Below, in pieces: positions 46,658-57,574 of a DNA stretch of 64,000 nucleotides. The stretch is taken from NCBI RefSeq assembly GCF_001466725.1, contig NZ_CP013650.1, positions 744,001 through 808,000 of the forward strand, in the 5' to 3' direction. A program made the position numbers and the translations under genes. Positions within the stretch are counted from its first letter, which is position 1, and each line of letters opens with the position of its first letter. The notes under the pieces were generated by a model. That model was given only the letters and a program-made list of their open reading frames with translations. It had not been told where the DNA came from and searched no databases. The stretch is from Lacimicrobium alkaliphilum (GTDB lineage: Bacteria; Pseudomonadota; Gammaproteobacteria; Enterobacterales; Alteromonadaceae).

Positions 46658-47593
46658 ATGAAAGTAGCGGTTTTAGGTGCTGCTGGCGGAATAGGCCAGG
46701 CCTTATCTTTATTGCTGAAAACCCAGTTACCAGCGGGTTCTGCCTTATCTTTGTACGATGTTGCCCCTGTAGTACCTGGTGTGGCCGTTGATCTCAGTCA
46801 TATTCCTACCGATGTAAAAGTACAGGGCTATGGTAAAGATGATCTGGCTGATGCCCTTAAAGGAGCCGATATTGTGCTGATTCCGGCCGGTGTTCCCCGT
46901 AAGCCGGGCATGGACCGTTCCGATCTGTTTAATATCAACGCCGGTATTGTTAAAAACCTGGTAGAAGCGGTAGCCGACAATTGCCCGGAGGCCTGCATCG
47001 GGGTTATCACTAACCCGGTTAATACTACTGTGGCCATTGCCGCCGAGGCTCTCAAGGCCAAAGGTGTGTATAACAAGAACAAACTCTTTGGTGTGACCAC
47101 CCTGGATGTGATCCGCGCCGAGACCTTTGTGGCCAACCTTAAAGATCTGAATCCGGCCAATGTACATGTACCGGTAATCGGTGGTCATTCCGGTACCACT
47201 ATCCTGCCACTGCTGTCTCAGGTTGAAGGGGTGGAGTTTTCTGACGAAGAAATCGAGAGCCTGACCCACCGTATTCAGAACGCCGGTACCGAAGTGGTTG
47301 AGGCCAAAGCCGGTGGTGGTTCTGCTACTCTGTCTATGGGGCAGGCTGCGGCCCGTTTCTGTCTGTCACTGGTGGCTGCAATGCGCGGTGAAAACGTAGT
47401 GGAATACACTTATGTGGAAACTAACTCCGATGATGCCCGCTTCTTCTCTCACCCTGTGCGCCTGGGTAAAGACGGTGTTGAGGAGATACTGCCTTACGGT
47501 AAGCTGAGTGATTTTGAAGAGAAAGCCAAAAACGATATGCTCGAAGGCCTGCGCGGCGATATCAAGATGGGCGAGGATTTCGTTAACGGCTAA
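46658..47593 (+). CDS. mdh: Malate dehydrogenase
   Basis: A 311-residue NAD-dependent malate dehydrogenase of the TCA cycle. The N-terminal [17 protein letters not shown] is the NAD-binding Rossmann segment; ITNPVNTT, and [14 protein letters not shown] hold the substrate Arg and catalytic His. The ATG at 46658 has ACAGGAG upstream and matches the E. coli start; earlier in-frame starts lie in the argR promoter region. A terminator hairpin follows. Confidence 0.97.
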   Translation: MKVAVLGAAGGIGQALSLLLKTQLPAGSALSLYDVAPVVPGVAVDLSHIPTDVKVQGYGKDDLADALKGADIVLIPAGVPRKPGMDRSDLFNINAGIVKNLVEAVADNCPEACIGVITNPVNTTVAIAAEALKAKGVYNKNKLFGVTTLDVIRAETFVANLKDLNPANVHVPVIGGHSGTTILPLLSQVEGVEFSDEEIESLTHRIQNAGTEVVEAKAGGGSATLSMGQAAARFCLSLVAAMRGENVVEYTYVETNSDDARFFSHPVRLGKDGVEEILPYGKLSDFEEKAKNDMLEGLRGDIKMGEDFVNG

Positions 47594-47620
47594 AAAAGGC
47601 GTTAAATTCAGATAAACAAA

Positions 47621-47642
47621 AAACCGGCTTTCGCCGGTTTTT
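47621..47642 (+). terminator. Rho-independent terminator after mdh
   Basis: AAACCGGC-TTTC-GCCGGTTT, an 8-bp stem and 4-nt loop followed by T, 28 bp after the mdh stop. A-rich sequence on the other side may make it bidirectional. Confidence 0.85.
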
Positions 47643-47894
47643 ATGTCCATGGATGGACGGTATGCCGAAAATGTCGGGAACGTTTTTTCGGCGATGTCCA
47701 TGGATGGACGGTATGCCGAAAATGTCGGGAACGTTTTTTCGGCGATGTCCATGGGCTGTGAGCGACTGGAAAATGTAACGCATTTTCAGTGAACAGCGCG
47801 AAGGCAAGGACGCCGAAGCTGGGCTTTTGAAAAAGGCAGGGAGCCTGACTCAAAAGGACTGTATGCCGGAAATGTCGGGAATGTTTTTACGGCC
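47643..47894. repeat. 51-bp tandem hairpin repeats and related segment
   Basis: Two identical 51-bp units (47643-47693 and 47694-47744) are followed by the first 12 bases of a third and, after about 105 bp, a degenerate version of the second half of the unit (47861-47894). Each unit contains two palindromes: GTCCAT-GG-ATGGAC, and GCCGAAAA paired with TTTTCGGC. The stretch between holds another hairpin (arms GAAAATG and CATTTTC, around 47765-47790). Translation gives no plausible protein. It reads as a mobile or amplified non-coding hairpin element of the MITE or REP kind, inserted behind mdh and before the amidohydrolase. Confidence 0.65.
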
Positions 47895-49345
47895 TTATCC
47901 CTCCTGCCACTTCATCAGGTTTAGAAACTGGCGCCGGGTTTTTGGTCCATAGGTACGAAAATGAGGTTGCGGGTTCTCAAGGTAGCGGGCTTTGTTGAGC
48001 GCGATATGATCGCCGCCAGTGAAACGCGCGACTTCTTCCATGCTGATGTTATAAGGTACCGTGGCATTTAAGCCAAAGACTTTGCTTTTGAGTGTTTGCG
48101 TCAGCTCGGGATAGCCATATTTTTCCCGGAATTCATCGCTGATCTGAAAGCCACGAAAGGCCTGAATCTGATCCTGTGGAGAGCCATACCAGATGGAATC
48201 TGTTCCCCATAACACATTATTCTCACCAACATATTTGAAGAGTTTGCCCAGCAGATGAGCGGCCTGCTGTGGGTGGCGCATCACAAAACGCCAGGTAGAA
48301 CCCAACTCGGCGTAAACGTTAGAATTTGGCGGGATCTCGTTGTCGATAAGAGACTGGACCAGACTGTCGATACCGGCCCGGCCACTGCCATCCACAAACC
48401 CCTGTTCCTCAACATCCGGGTCAAAGCCTGAGTGATAAATAATAAAGTTAATATCCGGGTAGGCTTTGGCAACAACACCGATATCTGTACACAAACTGTG
48501 TTGGTAGGATTGTTTGCCAAAAGGAATGCCTTTGTGAATACAGATATTGCGCACCCCAAGCTGTCGGGCCTTTTCGATCATGGCAACGCCGGGCTCGTTA
48601 TGCATAAAGAAGCCGTTACCATCCGGGCCCCATTGGGTATAGGTTTCCAGGCGCTGACCTGCCATTTCTCCGCCAGTTCGTCCATCCCCTGTAAATCGCC
48701 ATCCTGATTAGGATTTACCCGGCCATGTAACAGCAGACGCTGATCGCCTTCCATTTCATCGATAATTCTGCGGGTGGCGTCGGCCTCTTCTATGGTCAAC
48801 GGTTCGCTCTCCCGGCGCGAGGGAACAAAAGACAGCACCATCATGCTGGTATCACTGTCGAGAAACACATCTTTTACAAACTGTTTTGGCCCCAGGCATT
48901 GCAGATAGGTTTTGTCACCGGGCATATCTGCCAATGGACAGTTTGCGCCGGGCATTCCGGAAAAAGGTTTTGCCTGTTCCGGCAACTGGTTTAGCCAGCG
49001 ACCGTCCGGGTCGACAAAATGCCCCTGAATATCGAAGATAAACTCATTTCCGGATAACACCTCAGTGGCGGGCTCAGACTCCAGTGCGGCATCTCCAGAC
49101 AACTGATAAAAACCGCCATTGAGGCCAGCCGCAGCATTGACCTTATTGGCACACAGCAAGGTGGTGGCCGCGGCACAGGCAGACATCACAAAGGTTCTGC
49201 GATCCAGGCCCAGTTTGTTGGCGTTCAGCTCAACCTGCTCGTGGGCGAGCTGATTGATCTGTAATTCCCGTTTACTGAGCGTTGGCGGGACAAATTCTCC
49301 GTTGGAGGTACTGTCCATTTTAATCGGAAGCGGAGCATATTTCAT
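47895..49345 (-). pseudogene. Tat-exported amidohydrolase, frameshifted
   Basis: This region encodes one metal-dependent amidohydrolase-family protein (TIM-barrel, about 483 residues) in two frames. The first part (49345 to about 48647) starts with a Tat-like signal (LDRRTFVMSACAAATTLL) and reads FDIQGHFVDPDGRWL. The second (from 48646) continues from TYTQWGPDGNGFFMHNEP through VLWGTDSIWYGSP, the late metal Asp motif. The shift lies in a run of three T (plus strand 48644-48646); one extra base would give a seamless WKTYTQW. A sequencing error or a recent mutation is likely. It is divergent from an isochorismatase-like gene, 313 bp away. Confidence 0.8.
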
Positions 49346-49480
49346 GTTGGCGCACAGGTGATGAGAAAACCTGCTTTTAAGCTAGCAGAGGATCCCGCTC
49401 ATTGCCGGAAAATTTAGCGGTATGTGCCAACGGGCGCTATTGTCTGCACGGCTCATGCTTTACTTCGCTATTTCAGCACA

Positions 49481-49508
49481 TTGGTTAATTAAACTGGTTG
49501 TCTATAAT
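49481..49508 (+). promoter_or_regulatory. Predicted sigma-70 promoter
   Basis: TTGGTT (49481-49486) and a perfect TATAAT (49503-49508) are 16 bp apart. It would drive the small ORF at 49556 and the isochorismatase-like gene. The remainder of the 313-bp spacer shows no other clear signal. Confidence 0.5.
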
Positions 49509-49555
49509 CAGACAGAGACGTTCAGTCTGTATATGCGGCGTTGAAGGAGAGATGT

Positions 49556-49666
49556 ATGCTGATGGTAGTGGCTTACAGAAGACAGGGGGCGGCCCCCGCA
49601 CAGGATAAAAGTAATTCTTTGCGTCAGAATAAACATATCCGGTTGACAGGAGCGCAGGATGCGTAA
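49556..49666 (+). CDS. Possible 36-residue coupled leader ORF
   Basis: ATG at 49556 follows AGGAG by six bases, optimal spacing. The ORF runs MLMVVAYRRQGAAPAQ through a basic tail and stops at TAA 49664-49666, overlapping the start of the isochorismatase-like gene (GATGCGTAA) by eight bases, as expected for translational coupling. It is basic and Gln/Ala-rich, without a membrane segment. Its only support is the strong ribosome-binding site and the stop/start overlap; it may be fortuitous. Confidence 0.35.
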   Translation: MLMVVAYRRQGAAPAQDKSNSLRQNKHIRLTGAQDA

Positions 49667-50420
49667 AGCCAATCTTCCCGGTAGTCACAATCATCCGATC
49701 AAAGACTCAGAACCCAAACCCTGCATGCCGGAGCAGGAGCTCACCCGTCAGTCCGCCTGTGTGCGCCGCGCTGCATTATTGTGTATTGATCTGCAATATC
49801 TTGGGGCCAGCGAAGGCCATGGTCTGTTTGAAAATCACAGGAAGTCAGGTGTATCTGAAGAGGCTATCCAGTATTACCTGAACAGAGTAGAAAATACCGT
49901 GGTGCCGAATACTACCCGGCTGCAGGAAAAATCCCGGCAACTGGGTCTGGAGGTGATCCATGCCCGGATCCAGAGCCTGACCCGGGATGGTCGTGATCGC
50001 AGCCCGGAACATAAACGTCTGGGGGTGCATGCACCTCCCGGTTCGGAACTAGCCGAATTCCTGCCTGAAGTGGGTCCAAAAGGTGATGAAATTATTATTA
50101 ACAAGACAGCCAGTGGCCTGTGGACGTCTACCAATATTCATTATGTGCTGCATAATCTGACCATTACCGATCTGTATATTGCCGGGGTCTATACCAATGA
50201 ATGTGTCAGCAGTGCGGTCAGAGGGGCGGCAGATCTTGGCTATCAGGTGACCTTGATCTCTGATGCCACCGCGGCGATTACGCCTGAGTTGCACAGGGCC
50301 ACTATTCTGACCACCAAAGGGCGTTATGCTAACGTCAGAACAACACGGGATGTTATCAGTGAACTGGATACTTTTGCCGTCGATTCATCCGGGGTACAAA
50401 CGCGCCAGAGTAGAGACTAA
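49659..50420 (+). CDS. Isochorismatase-like cysteine hydrolase
   Basis: A 253-residue member of the isochorismatase-like superfamily with its triad in place: Asp in LLCIDLQYLG (near residue 44), Lys in IIINKTASGLW, and Cys in TNECVSSAVRGA, preceded by the cis-peptide context IAGVYTNEC. Known members hydrolyse nicotinamide, N-carbamoylsarcosine, ureidoacrylate or biuret; which one applies cannot be told here. It is divergent from the Tat-exported amidohydrolase, possibly a related catabolic pair. The 3' end overlaps ispB by 4 bp. Confidence 0.85.
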   Translation: MRKANLPGSHNHPIKDSEPKPCMPEQELTRQSACVRRAALLCIDLQYLGASEGHGLFENHRKSGVSEEAIQYYLNRVENTVVPNTTRLQEKSRQLGLEVIHARIQSLTRDGRDRSPEHKRLGVHAPPGSELAEFLPEVGPKGDEIIINKTASGLWTSTNIHYVLHNLTITDLYIAGVYTNECVSSAVRGAADLGYQVTLISDATAAITPELHRATILTTKGRYANVRTTRDVISELDTFAVDSSGVQTRQSRD

Positions 50421-51388
50421 GCGACTCTGTCTACTGATAGCATGGCCAGGGCAATCAGCGCCTGTTTGTATTCGCTGTCGGCGATATGCCGGATAGACTC
50501 AATAGCCTGCTCTGAGGCCTGAACGGCTTTCTCCCGGGTATAGTCCAGCGCACCAGTCTCACTCATGGCTTTGAGAATAGGCTGCAGATCAGCCAGCCCG
50601 TCGCCATTTTCAATGGCGCTGCGGATCAGGGCCGATTGCTCAGCATTACCGTGCCACATGGCATACAGCAGTGGCAGCGTGGGTTTGCCCTCGGCCAGAT
50701 CGTCCCCGACATTCTTACCGGTTTTATCGCTGTCTGCATCATAATCCAGCACATCGTCAATCAGCTGAAAGGCGGTGCCAAGATAGCGCCCGTAATCCTG
50801 CAGCGCCTGTTCTGTTTCAGGGGGTTGATCGGTCAGCACGGCGGCCAGTTGCGTGGCGGCTTCAAACAAACGGGCCGTCTTACTGTAGATCACCTGCATA
50901 TAACGCTGTTCGCTGATATCCGGGTCATTGCAGTTCATCAACTGTAATACTTCACCTTCGGCGATCACGTTAGTGGCATCGGAGAGAATTTCCATCACCC
51001 GCATGCGCTTGAGGCTGACCATCATCTGGAAAGAACGGGTATACAGAAAATCCCCCACCAGCACACTGGCCTGATTGCCGAACAGCTCATTGGCGGTCTC
51101 GCGGCCGCGACGCATAGTCGACTCATCCACCACATCGTCATGTAACAGGGTGGCGGTATGGATAAACTCGATAATGGCTGCCAGGGTATGATGCTGGTTA
51201 TTCTGAATGCCCATAGCCTGAGCGCTGAGAACACAAATCAAAGGCCGGATGCGCTTGCCGCCACTGTTAACGATATAAAAGCCCAGTTGATTGATCAGTG
51301 CCACGTCAGAGCTGACCTGCTGCTGAATCAACTGGTTTACTGCCTGCATGTCCTGCTCTGCCAGTTGGCGAATCTGCGCTATATTCAT
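50417..51388 (-). CDS. ispB: Octaprenyl diphosphate synthase
   Basis: A 323-residue trans-polyprenyl synthase that makes the side chain of ubiquinone. Both Asp-rich motifs are present: LLHDDVVDESTMRRG (near residue 85) and QLIDDVLDYDAD (near 210). The start at 51388 gives MNIAQIRQLAEQDM, matching the family; an in-frame ATG lies 12 codons earlier. It is divergent from rplU, the classical arrangement in gammaproteobacteria. Confidence 0.95.
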   Translation of the reverse strand: MNIAQIRQLAEQDMQAVNQLIQQQVSSDVALINQLGFYIVNSGGKRIRPLICVLSAQAMGIQNNQHHTLAAIIEFIHTATLLHDDVVDESTMRRGRETANELFGNQASVLVGDFLYTRSFQMMVSLKRMRVMEILSDATNVIAEGEVLQLMNCNDPDISEQRYMQVIYSKTARLFEAATQLAAVLTDQPPETEQALQDYGRYLGTAFQLIDDVLDYDADSDKTGKNVGDDLAEGKPTLPLLYAMWHGNAEQSALIRSAIENGDGLADLQPILKAMSETGALDYTREKAVQASEQAIESIRHIADSEYKQALIALAMLSVDRVA

Positions 51389-51564
51389 CGTTTTTTGGGC
51401 ATATCGGTTGAAGTCTGGCGGCATTCTTGCAGAAATCCGATTTCTGTTCCAGTAAAGTGAGGTGGATTCAGGTTATAATATCGGCCTAAAAAGGGTTGTC
51501 AGCCCTCTGCCCCAATGGCCCGCCATGCGGGGCGTGGACCAGTTAAATAATTTGACGATAGCTC

Positions 51565-51593
51565 TTGCCCCGGTTGCGCACTTCACGTACAAT
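51565..51593 (+). promoter_or_regulatory. Predicted rplU-rpmA promoter
   Basis: TTGCCC (51565-51570) and TACAAT (51588-51593) are separated by 17 bp, about 55 bp before the rplU start. It would drive the L21-L27 operon. Confidence 0.5.
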
Positions 51594-51648
51594 TCGCGCC
51601 CTGTTTTAGAATTGTAGCGTCATGAAGACGCATAGAGCGGAGTTAAGT

Positions 51649-51960
51649 ATGTACGCGGTTTTCCAAAGTGGTGGTAAACAACACCGTGTGGCTGAAGGCC
51701 AAACCGTTCGTCTTGAAAAGATCGAGGTCGCACCAGGCGAGTCTGTTGAATTTGACGATGTGTTAATGGTCAGCAACGGTGATGACATTAAGATCGGTAC
51801 CCCATTTGTCAATGGTGGTAAAGTTAAGGCGGAAGTGGTTACTCATGGTCGTGGCGATAAGATCAAGATCGTTAAGTTCCGTCGCCGTAAGCATTCACGC
51901 ACTCAGATGGGCCACCGCCAGTGGTTCACTGAAGTGAAGATTACCAGTATTAGCGCTTAA
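51649..51960 (+). CDS. rplU: 50S ribosomal protein L21
   Basis: A 103-residue large-subunit protein, starting [14 protein letters not shown] and carrying the terminal family signature [19 protein letters not shown] (given in part). It binds 23S rRNA. The ATG at 51649 was preferred to 51622 because GGAG precedes it and the family start is MYAV. rpmA follows 15 bp downstream. Confidence 0.98.
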   Translation: MYAVFQSGGKQHRVAEGQTVRLEKIEVAPGESVEFDDVLMVSNGDDIKIGTPFVNGGKVKAEVVTHGRGDKIKIVKFRRRKHSRTQMGHRQWFTEVKITSISA

Positions 51961-51975
51961 GAGGAGTACTGACAG

Positions 51976-52233
51976 ATGGCACATAAAAAGGCGGGTGGTA
52001 GTACTCGTAACGGTCGTGATTCAGAAAGCAAACGTTTAGGTGTTAAGCGTTTTGGTGGTGAATCTGTGCTGGCCGGCAGCATTATCGTTCGTCAGCGTGG
52101 CACTAAGTTTCACGCTGGCAGCAACGTAGGTTTGGGCAAGGATCACACCCTGTTTGCTCTTGAGAGCGGCAAGGTTCAGTTTGAAGTAAAAGGTCCCCAG
52201 AACCGCAAGTATGTGAGTATCGTTTCTGAGTAA
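51976..52233 (+). CDS. rpmA: 50S ribosomal protein L27
   Basis: An 85-residue ribosomal protein that reaches the peptidyl-transferase centre. It begins [20 protein letters not shown], with the Gram-negative N-terminus that needs no cleavage beyond Met. The [15 protein letters not shown] segment is the family signature. A terminator follows at 52257. Confidence 0.98.
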   Translation: MAHKKAGGSTRNGRDSESKRLGVKRFGGESVLAGSIIVRQRGTKFHAGSNVGLGKDHTLFALESGKVQFEVKGPQNRKYVSIVSE

Positions 52234-52256
52234 ACGGCAGCTCACATAACTTGAAA

Positions 52257-52284
52257 AGCCCCGCCGAAGCGGGGTTTTTTTTTG
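52257..52284 (+). terminator. Rho-independent terminator after rpmA
   Basis: GCCCCGC-CGAA-GCGGGGT, a 7-bp stem with a tetraloop, then nine T. It separates rplU-rpmA from obgE, which must either read through or use its own promoter. Confidence 0.9.
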
Positions 52285-52358
52285 CTCCGGGTTTGTTCCT
52301 GCAAAGAGAAGGGCAGCAACCCGCAGAGCAATATCATAATGCAATATTAATCCGGTAG

Positions 52359-53555
<1,197 letters not shown>

Positions 53556-53563
53556 GGAACAGA

Positions 53564-54073
53564 ATGCGAATTTCAATGATAGCGGCAATGGCCAAAGGGC
53601 GGGTAATAGGGTCAGCCAACCGCATGCCCTGGCATTTGCCTGCTGATCTTAAACATTTTAAAAAAATAACCCTGGGCAAACCTGTGGTTATGGGCCGCAA
53701 GACTTTTGAGTCCATTGGTAAGCCCTTACCTGGCCGCAAGAACATTGTGGTCAGCAGCGACCCGACTTTTAAGGCCGAGGGTGTCGAGCGGGCAGAGAGC
53801 CCGGAGCAGGCCCTGGAACTGGCGCAAAAAGAGCAGCCTGAAGAAGTGATGGTGATAGGAGGGGGGACCCTCTACAGTCATTTTCTGCCGCTTTGTGAGC
53901 GTCTCTATATCACAGAGATCAAGCTGGATGTGGACGGCGATACCTTTTTTCCTGACTACCAGGCCCAGGCCAACTGGCGCGCACTGGAAGAAGAGCATCT
54001 GCAGGCCGATGAAGAAAATCCCTATCCGCTGGTATTTAAGACCCTGCAACGACGCAAGGTGCTGGAAGTTTAA
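53564..54073 (+). CDS. folA: Dihydrofolate reductase
   Basis: A 169-residue enzyme reducing dihydrofolate with NADPH. It starts MRISMIAAMAKGRVIG and has the substrate motif MPWHLPADLKHFK, with the catalytic Asp and GRKTFESIGKPLPGR. The ATG at 53564 has a GAGGA nearby; an in-frame GTG lies at 53552. The enzyme is the trimethoprim target. It ends the obgE-folA pair and is followed by a repeat-rich spacer. Confidence 0.95.
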   Translation: MRISMIAAMAKGRVIGSANRMPWHLPADLKHFKKITLGKPVVMGRKTFESIGKPLPGRKNIVVSSDPTFKAEGVERAESPEQALELAQKEQPEEVMVIGGGTLYSHFLPLCERLYITEIKLDVDGDTFFPDYQAQANWRALEEEHLQADEENPYPLVFKTLQRRKVLEV

Positions 54074-54079
54074 AGAAGC

Positions 54080-54610
54080 TTTCTACCACGAACCACATCA
54101 AAAGCAGATTTCACCGCAGAGACGCGGAGATCACGGAGAAGGGCATACCTTGTAGGGGCCAATTTATTGGACTGTCCCAGGATATTTGTCGAATAGATTC
54201 CATCTCGCAGAGGCGCAAAGACTTAGAGAAATGTGGAATGGGTGCCATAACTCCCCCGCGTTCTCAGCGGCTCTGCGAGAGAATGTTATTTGTTCGTGGG
54301 TTTACTCCGGACTGTCCCTGCCCTTCGCCCTGCGGGCCGCCATTAAACTACTGGCGTTAAAAATCGCTCCAGGCGATTTTTTATGTTTCGTGGTTGAAGG
54401 CCTTTTACCACTAACCACAAGAAAACAGATTTTCACTACAGCGGCACAGAGAGCGCAGAGGATCTAATAGTTGTGCCATGCCCGAATGTCGTTATCGGGC
54501 ATCTAGTGACCTTAGACAAAAGCTATTTAACCGGAAAGTCGCAGAGGGCGCAGAGATTTGAATCTTTAATCTCCGTTACCGCCGCGAACTCTGCGACTCC
54601 GCAGTGAAAT
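54080..54610. repeat. Spacer of dispersed palindromic repeats
   Basis: This 545-bp gap has no supported gene. It holds at least four CAGAG-type words: CCGCAGAGACGCGGAGA (54112), CATCTCGCAGAGGCGC (54201) with the inverted GGCTCTGCGAGAGAATG (54269), CACAGAGAGCGCAGAGG (54446), and GTCGCAGAGGGCGCAGAG (54538) with the inverted GAACTCTGCGACTCCGC (54586). An AAAAATCGC/GCGATTTTT hairpin at 54359-54382 is a probable terminator. The same words occur near 6430 and 34730. Short reading frames here have no protein character. Confidence 0.6.
54359..54382. terminator. Hairpin with A/T flanks, likely bidirectional terminator
   Basis: AAAAATCGC and GCGATTTTT pair around a 5-nt loop, with T on one side and A on the other. 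It sits between folA and the convergent chemoreceptor gene. Confidence 0.6.
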
Positions 54611-54618
54611 TGCAAGTT

Positions 54619-56643
54619 TTAAACCCTGAACTGCTTTACCGAGCCCTGCAGTTCATCGGCGAGTTTGGCCACTTCGTGGCTGGAGTCGGTGGTCTGCTCG
54701 GCGCCGGTTGAGGTTTCTTCGGCGATGGCGACGATATTCTCCAGTTTCTCGCTGATTTCCTGAGACACCTTATGTTGCTCTCTGGCCGATTGTTCTATCT
54801 GGCTGGAAACGTCGTGGGCTTTATGTACAGCGTTAGTGATCAGATCAAGCGCCGAAGTGGCTTTTTCGGTTTGTGCGACACAGACCTCTGCCTGTTGTTT
54901 GCCCTGTTGCATCACGGTAACGGCTTTTTCCGCCCCGGCCTGCAGAATTTCAATCATGGACTGAATTTCCTGAGTAGACTCCTGGGTGCGGCTGGCAAGG
55001 GTTCTGACTTCATCGGCTACCACCGCAAAGCCCCGGCCCTGTTCACCGGCTCTGGCTGCCTCTATGGCGGCATTAAGCGCTAACAGGTTGGTCTGATCGG
55101 CCACACCGCGAATCACATCCAGAATTCCGCCTATGCTGGCGCTGTCCTGATTCAGCTTGTTGATGACTTCGCTGGCTTTTTCAACTTCCTGTGCCAGTGC
55201 CATAATCGTGGTTCTGTTTTCTTCGGAAATGACTTTGACCTTCTCCGCCTCTGAATCGGCATTGCGGATCTCGTTCAGGGTATCCTCCGCGCTTTGTGAT
55301 ACCAGTTGTGACGTGCTGTTCATTTCTGTAGTCGCCGTCGCTACCTGAGCGATCTGCGATTTTTGCTCCTGAATAGAGCGGGTGGTTTGTGCTGTGACTG
55401 TCGAGGTTTGCTCTGAGGCAGCGGCGAGCTGGCTGGCTCTTGAGCTGATACCTGATATCAGGTTTTTAAGGCTGTCGATCAGATTATTACAGTTCCTTGC
55501 CAGTTCACCGAATTCATCCTGAGAAGAATCATCCAGCTTCTGGGTCAGGTCCCCTCCGGAAACCACATGCAGCATTTCATTGACTTTATTCAGCGGTACT
55601 GTAATGGCTCTTACACTGAAAAAGGCGATAGCGGCGGCCGCTCCTGCCGATACCAGCATAATAATAATGGTGCTGGTGGTGCCTGTGGCCACTGAATCGG
55701 CAACATCTTCCTTGGCCACAGCGGTGATATTATTGGCTTGTTTTAACAGGGCATCCAACTCGACAACTGCTGCATTGATATTGGTTTCTGAATCAGCCAG
55801 CGCGCCGCTGGCGTTGGCCTGACTTTCCAGACGAGAAACCTGATTGTTGATAATTCCCTGTGAGGAGGTCACTGTACTTTCAATATCCAGGAGCATTTCC
55901 TCAATATCAGAGAGCATGCCGCTGCTGTCTCTGTCTGCTGCACTGTCGAGCATGCTCTGTTTAGTACTGAGTACGTTATCCAGGGTCAGTTTTAATTCAT
56001 TACCTATGGTTTCCGCCCGTGTCAGATCGTTGGTCTTGTTATATTGTGATGCCACACTGATCAGTGACATCAGTTCGGTTTCCAGATCGGCACCTATTTG
56101 TGCTGCCTCTGACAGCGGGCCACCACTGCGGGCATCATTGAGATCGGAAAAATCCAGCAACAACATCGAGGTATCATCTGTGTTGTCTTCCAGATTCATC
56201 AATTGCATGGACAGACGCTGACCCAGTTGCAGGTCGTTGCGGCGACTGTCAAACATTCTGACTATGTTCTTTTCATATTCCCGGTAAACGGACTCCACTT
56301 CGTTGATTGATTTCGTCAGTGCTGCCTGGCCGCTTACTGCAGATTTAAGCTGTTTCAGCTGGCTTTCAAAATTACCCTTACTGCTGTTGAGCTGTTCCTG
56401 CAATGTATCCAGTTTGGTCAGATCCGTCTCATAATAGCCTTCAAAGGTAATTCTGCCCATATTGACGAAGGAAACTTTTAATCCACTGCTGCCCTGCAGA
56501 GTAGGAATTGCCAGCTCATTTACTTCTTCAACGGCCGAATCGACGCTGCTGAGATTGACTAGAGAAAAAATGCTGATAATAAATAGCAGCAGGGTGATGA
56601 TGGCAAAGCCACCTATTACGCGCATTGCTACTGTAAGTTTCAT
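54619..56643 (-). CDS. Methyl-accepting chemotaxis protein
   Basis: A 674-residue chemoreceptor. Membrane helices lie near residues 10-30 and 330-350, enclosing a long helical periplasmic domain with 4HB/HBM-like character (Asp/Ser/Leu-rich heptads). A HAMP region ([20 protein letters not shown]) follows, then the signalling domain with [20 protein letters not shown] at its tip. The C-terminus ends in a helix without a CheR pentapeptide. It should signal to CheA/CheW. It is isolated from other chemotaxis genes and faces the repeat spacer. Ligand unknown. Confidence 0.92.
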   Translation of the reverse strand: MKLTVAMRVIGGFAIITLLLFIISIFSLVNLSSVDSAVEEVNELAIPTLQGSSGLKVSFVNMGRITFEGYYETDLTKLDTLQEQLNSSKGNFESQLKQLKSAVSGQAALTKSINEVESVYREYEKNIVRMFDSRRNDLQLGQRLSMQLMNLEDNTDDTSMLLLDFSDLNDARSGGPLSEAAQIGADLETELMSLISVASQYNKTNDLTRAETIGNELKLTLDNVLSTKQSMLDSAADRDSSGMLSDIEEMLLDIESTVTSSQGIINNQVSRLESQANASGALADSETNINAAVVELDALLKQANNITAVAKEDVADSVATGTTSTIIIMLVSAGAAAAIAFFSVRAITVPLNKVNEMLHVVSGGDLTQKLDDSSQDEFGELARNCNNLIDSLKNLISGISSRASQLAAASEQTSTVTAQTTRSIQEQKSQIAQVATATTEMNSTSQLVSQSAEDTLNEIRNADSEAEKVKVISEENRTTIMALAQEVEKASEVINKLNQDSASIGGILDVIRGVADQTNLLALNAAIEAARAGEQGRGFAVVADEVRTLASRTQESTQEIQSMIEILQAGAEKAVTVMQQGKQQAEVCVAQTEKATSALDLITNAVHKAHDVSSQIEQSAREQHKVSQEISEKLENIVAIAEETSTGAEQTTDSSHEVAKLADELQGSVKQFRV

Positions 56644-56764
56644 AGAAATCCCCGGGACAGCTGTTGGTCAATTGTTAATGGCAAAATTACCAGAGTAATG
56701 GGTATAGATCACTTGGCAAGTTAAACATATGCTAAGTCCTTGTATCGACGCAAAGATTTTATTC

Positions 56765-57574
56765 TTAAACCGAACCTGTCTGATAAAACCTTCCGCTTTC
56801 AATCTCTATAGCTGTCAGCTTGCCACCCCAGATGTAGCCGGTATCGAGAGCGATGCAATTATGCTGACCCGTATTACCCTCCAGCGCTGCCCAATGACCG
56901 AACAATACACGTTGATCCTCTCTGAGCCTGCGATCAGGATGACTAAACCAGGGATACAGCCCCGTTGTTATATTATTCAGACCTGATTTACTCATCAGGT
57001 CGAGCTTGTGATCGGTGGTCACCCAGCGCATTCGGGTCAGGGCATTAATAATAAAAACTAAACGCTCGTGTCCGGCTAAGTCCTGGCTCCATGCTTTGGC
57101 ATCATTGGTATACATGGTGGCAAGCAACTCCTGCCAGTCGTCGCTGCGCAGAACCCGCTCAACTTCTTGCCCAAAAGCAGCAGCTTCAGCCAGGGTCCAG
57201 TCGGGGTATAACCCCGCGTGACTGAGCAATGTATTGGCATCCGGCATCCAGGTCATCGGACGTTGTCTGAGCCAGTGTACCAGTGCATCACGGTCTTCTG
57301 CTTTGAGTATGGGGGCAAATTTGTCCTGGGTTTTTGGTGCCTTTATACCCAGATGTACCGCCAGAAAATGGAGATCATGGTTACCCAGCACTGAATTGGC
57401 ATTTTCTCCAAGTGAAGAAAAAAACCTCAGTGTTTGCAGAGACTCAGGCCCGCGGCCGATAAGGTCTCCGGCACCCCATAGTTTATCTTTTCCGGGTTCA
57501 AAACCGACACTGTCTAATAGTCGCCGCAGTGCCGAGTAGCAACCCTGAATATCGCCAATGATAAAAGTGCGCAT
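56765..57574 (-). CDS. apaH: Bis(5'-nucleosyl)-tetraphosphatase (symmetrical)
   Basis: A 269-residue metallophosphoesterase that splits Ap4A into two ADP and can remove Np4 caps. Metal motifs: FIGDIQGCYS (GDxxG), GAGDLIGRGPES and GNHDLH. The ATG overlaps the apaG stop by one base, so it is coupled to it. It is the last gene of the lptD-surA-pdxA-rsmA-apaG-apaH operon. Confidence 0.96.
   Translation of the reverse strand: MRTFIIGDIQGCYSALRRLLDSVGFEPGKDKLWGAGDLIGRGPESLQTLRFFSSLGENANSVLGNHDLHFLAVHLGIKAPKTQDKFAPILKAEDRDALVHWLRQRPMTWMPDANTLLSHAGLYPDWTLAEAAAFGQEVERVLRSDDWQELLATMYTNDAKAWSQDLAGHERLVFIINALTRMRWVTTDHKLDLMSKSGLNNITTGLYPWFSHPDRRLREDQRVLFGHWAALEGNTGQHNCIALDTGYIWGGKLTAIEIESGRFYQTGSV

Noticed and set aside
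47643..47744. CRISPR array
   Set aside because: The units are directly adjacent with no unique spacers and no cas genes.
47366..47752. Repeat protein on the minus strand over the 51-bp repeats
   Set aside because: The frame is open only because the unit is 51 bp (17 codons); it continues antisense into mdh and has no ribosome-binding site.
54186..54467. 93-residue open frame in the repeat spacer after folA
   Set aside because: It is built from palindromic repeats, has no ribosome-binding site and shows no protein character.
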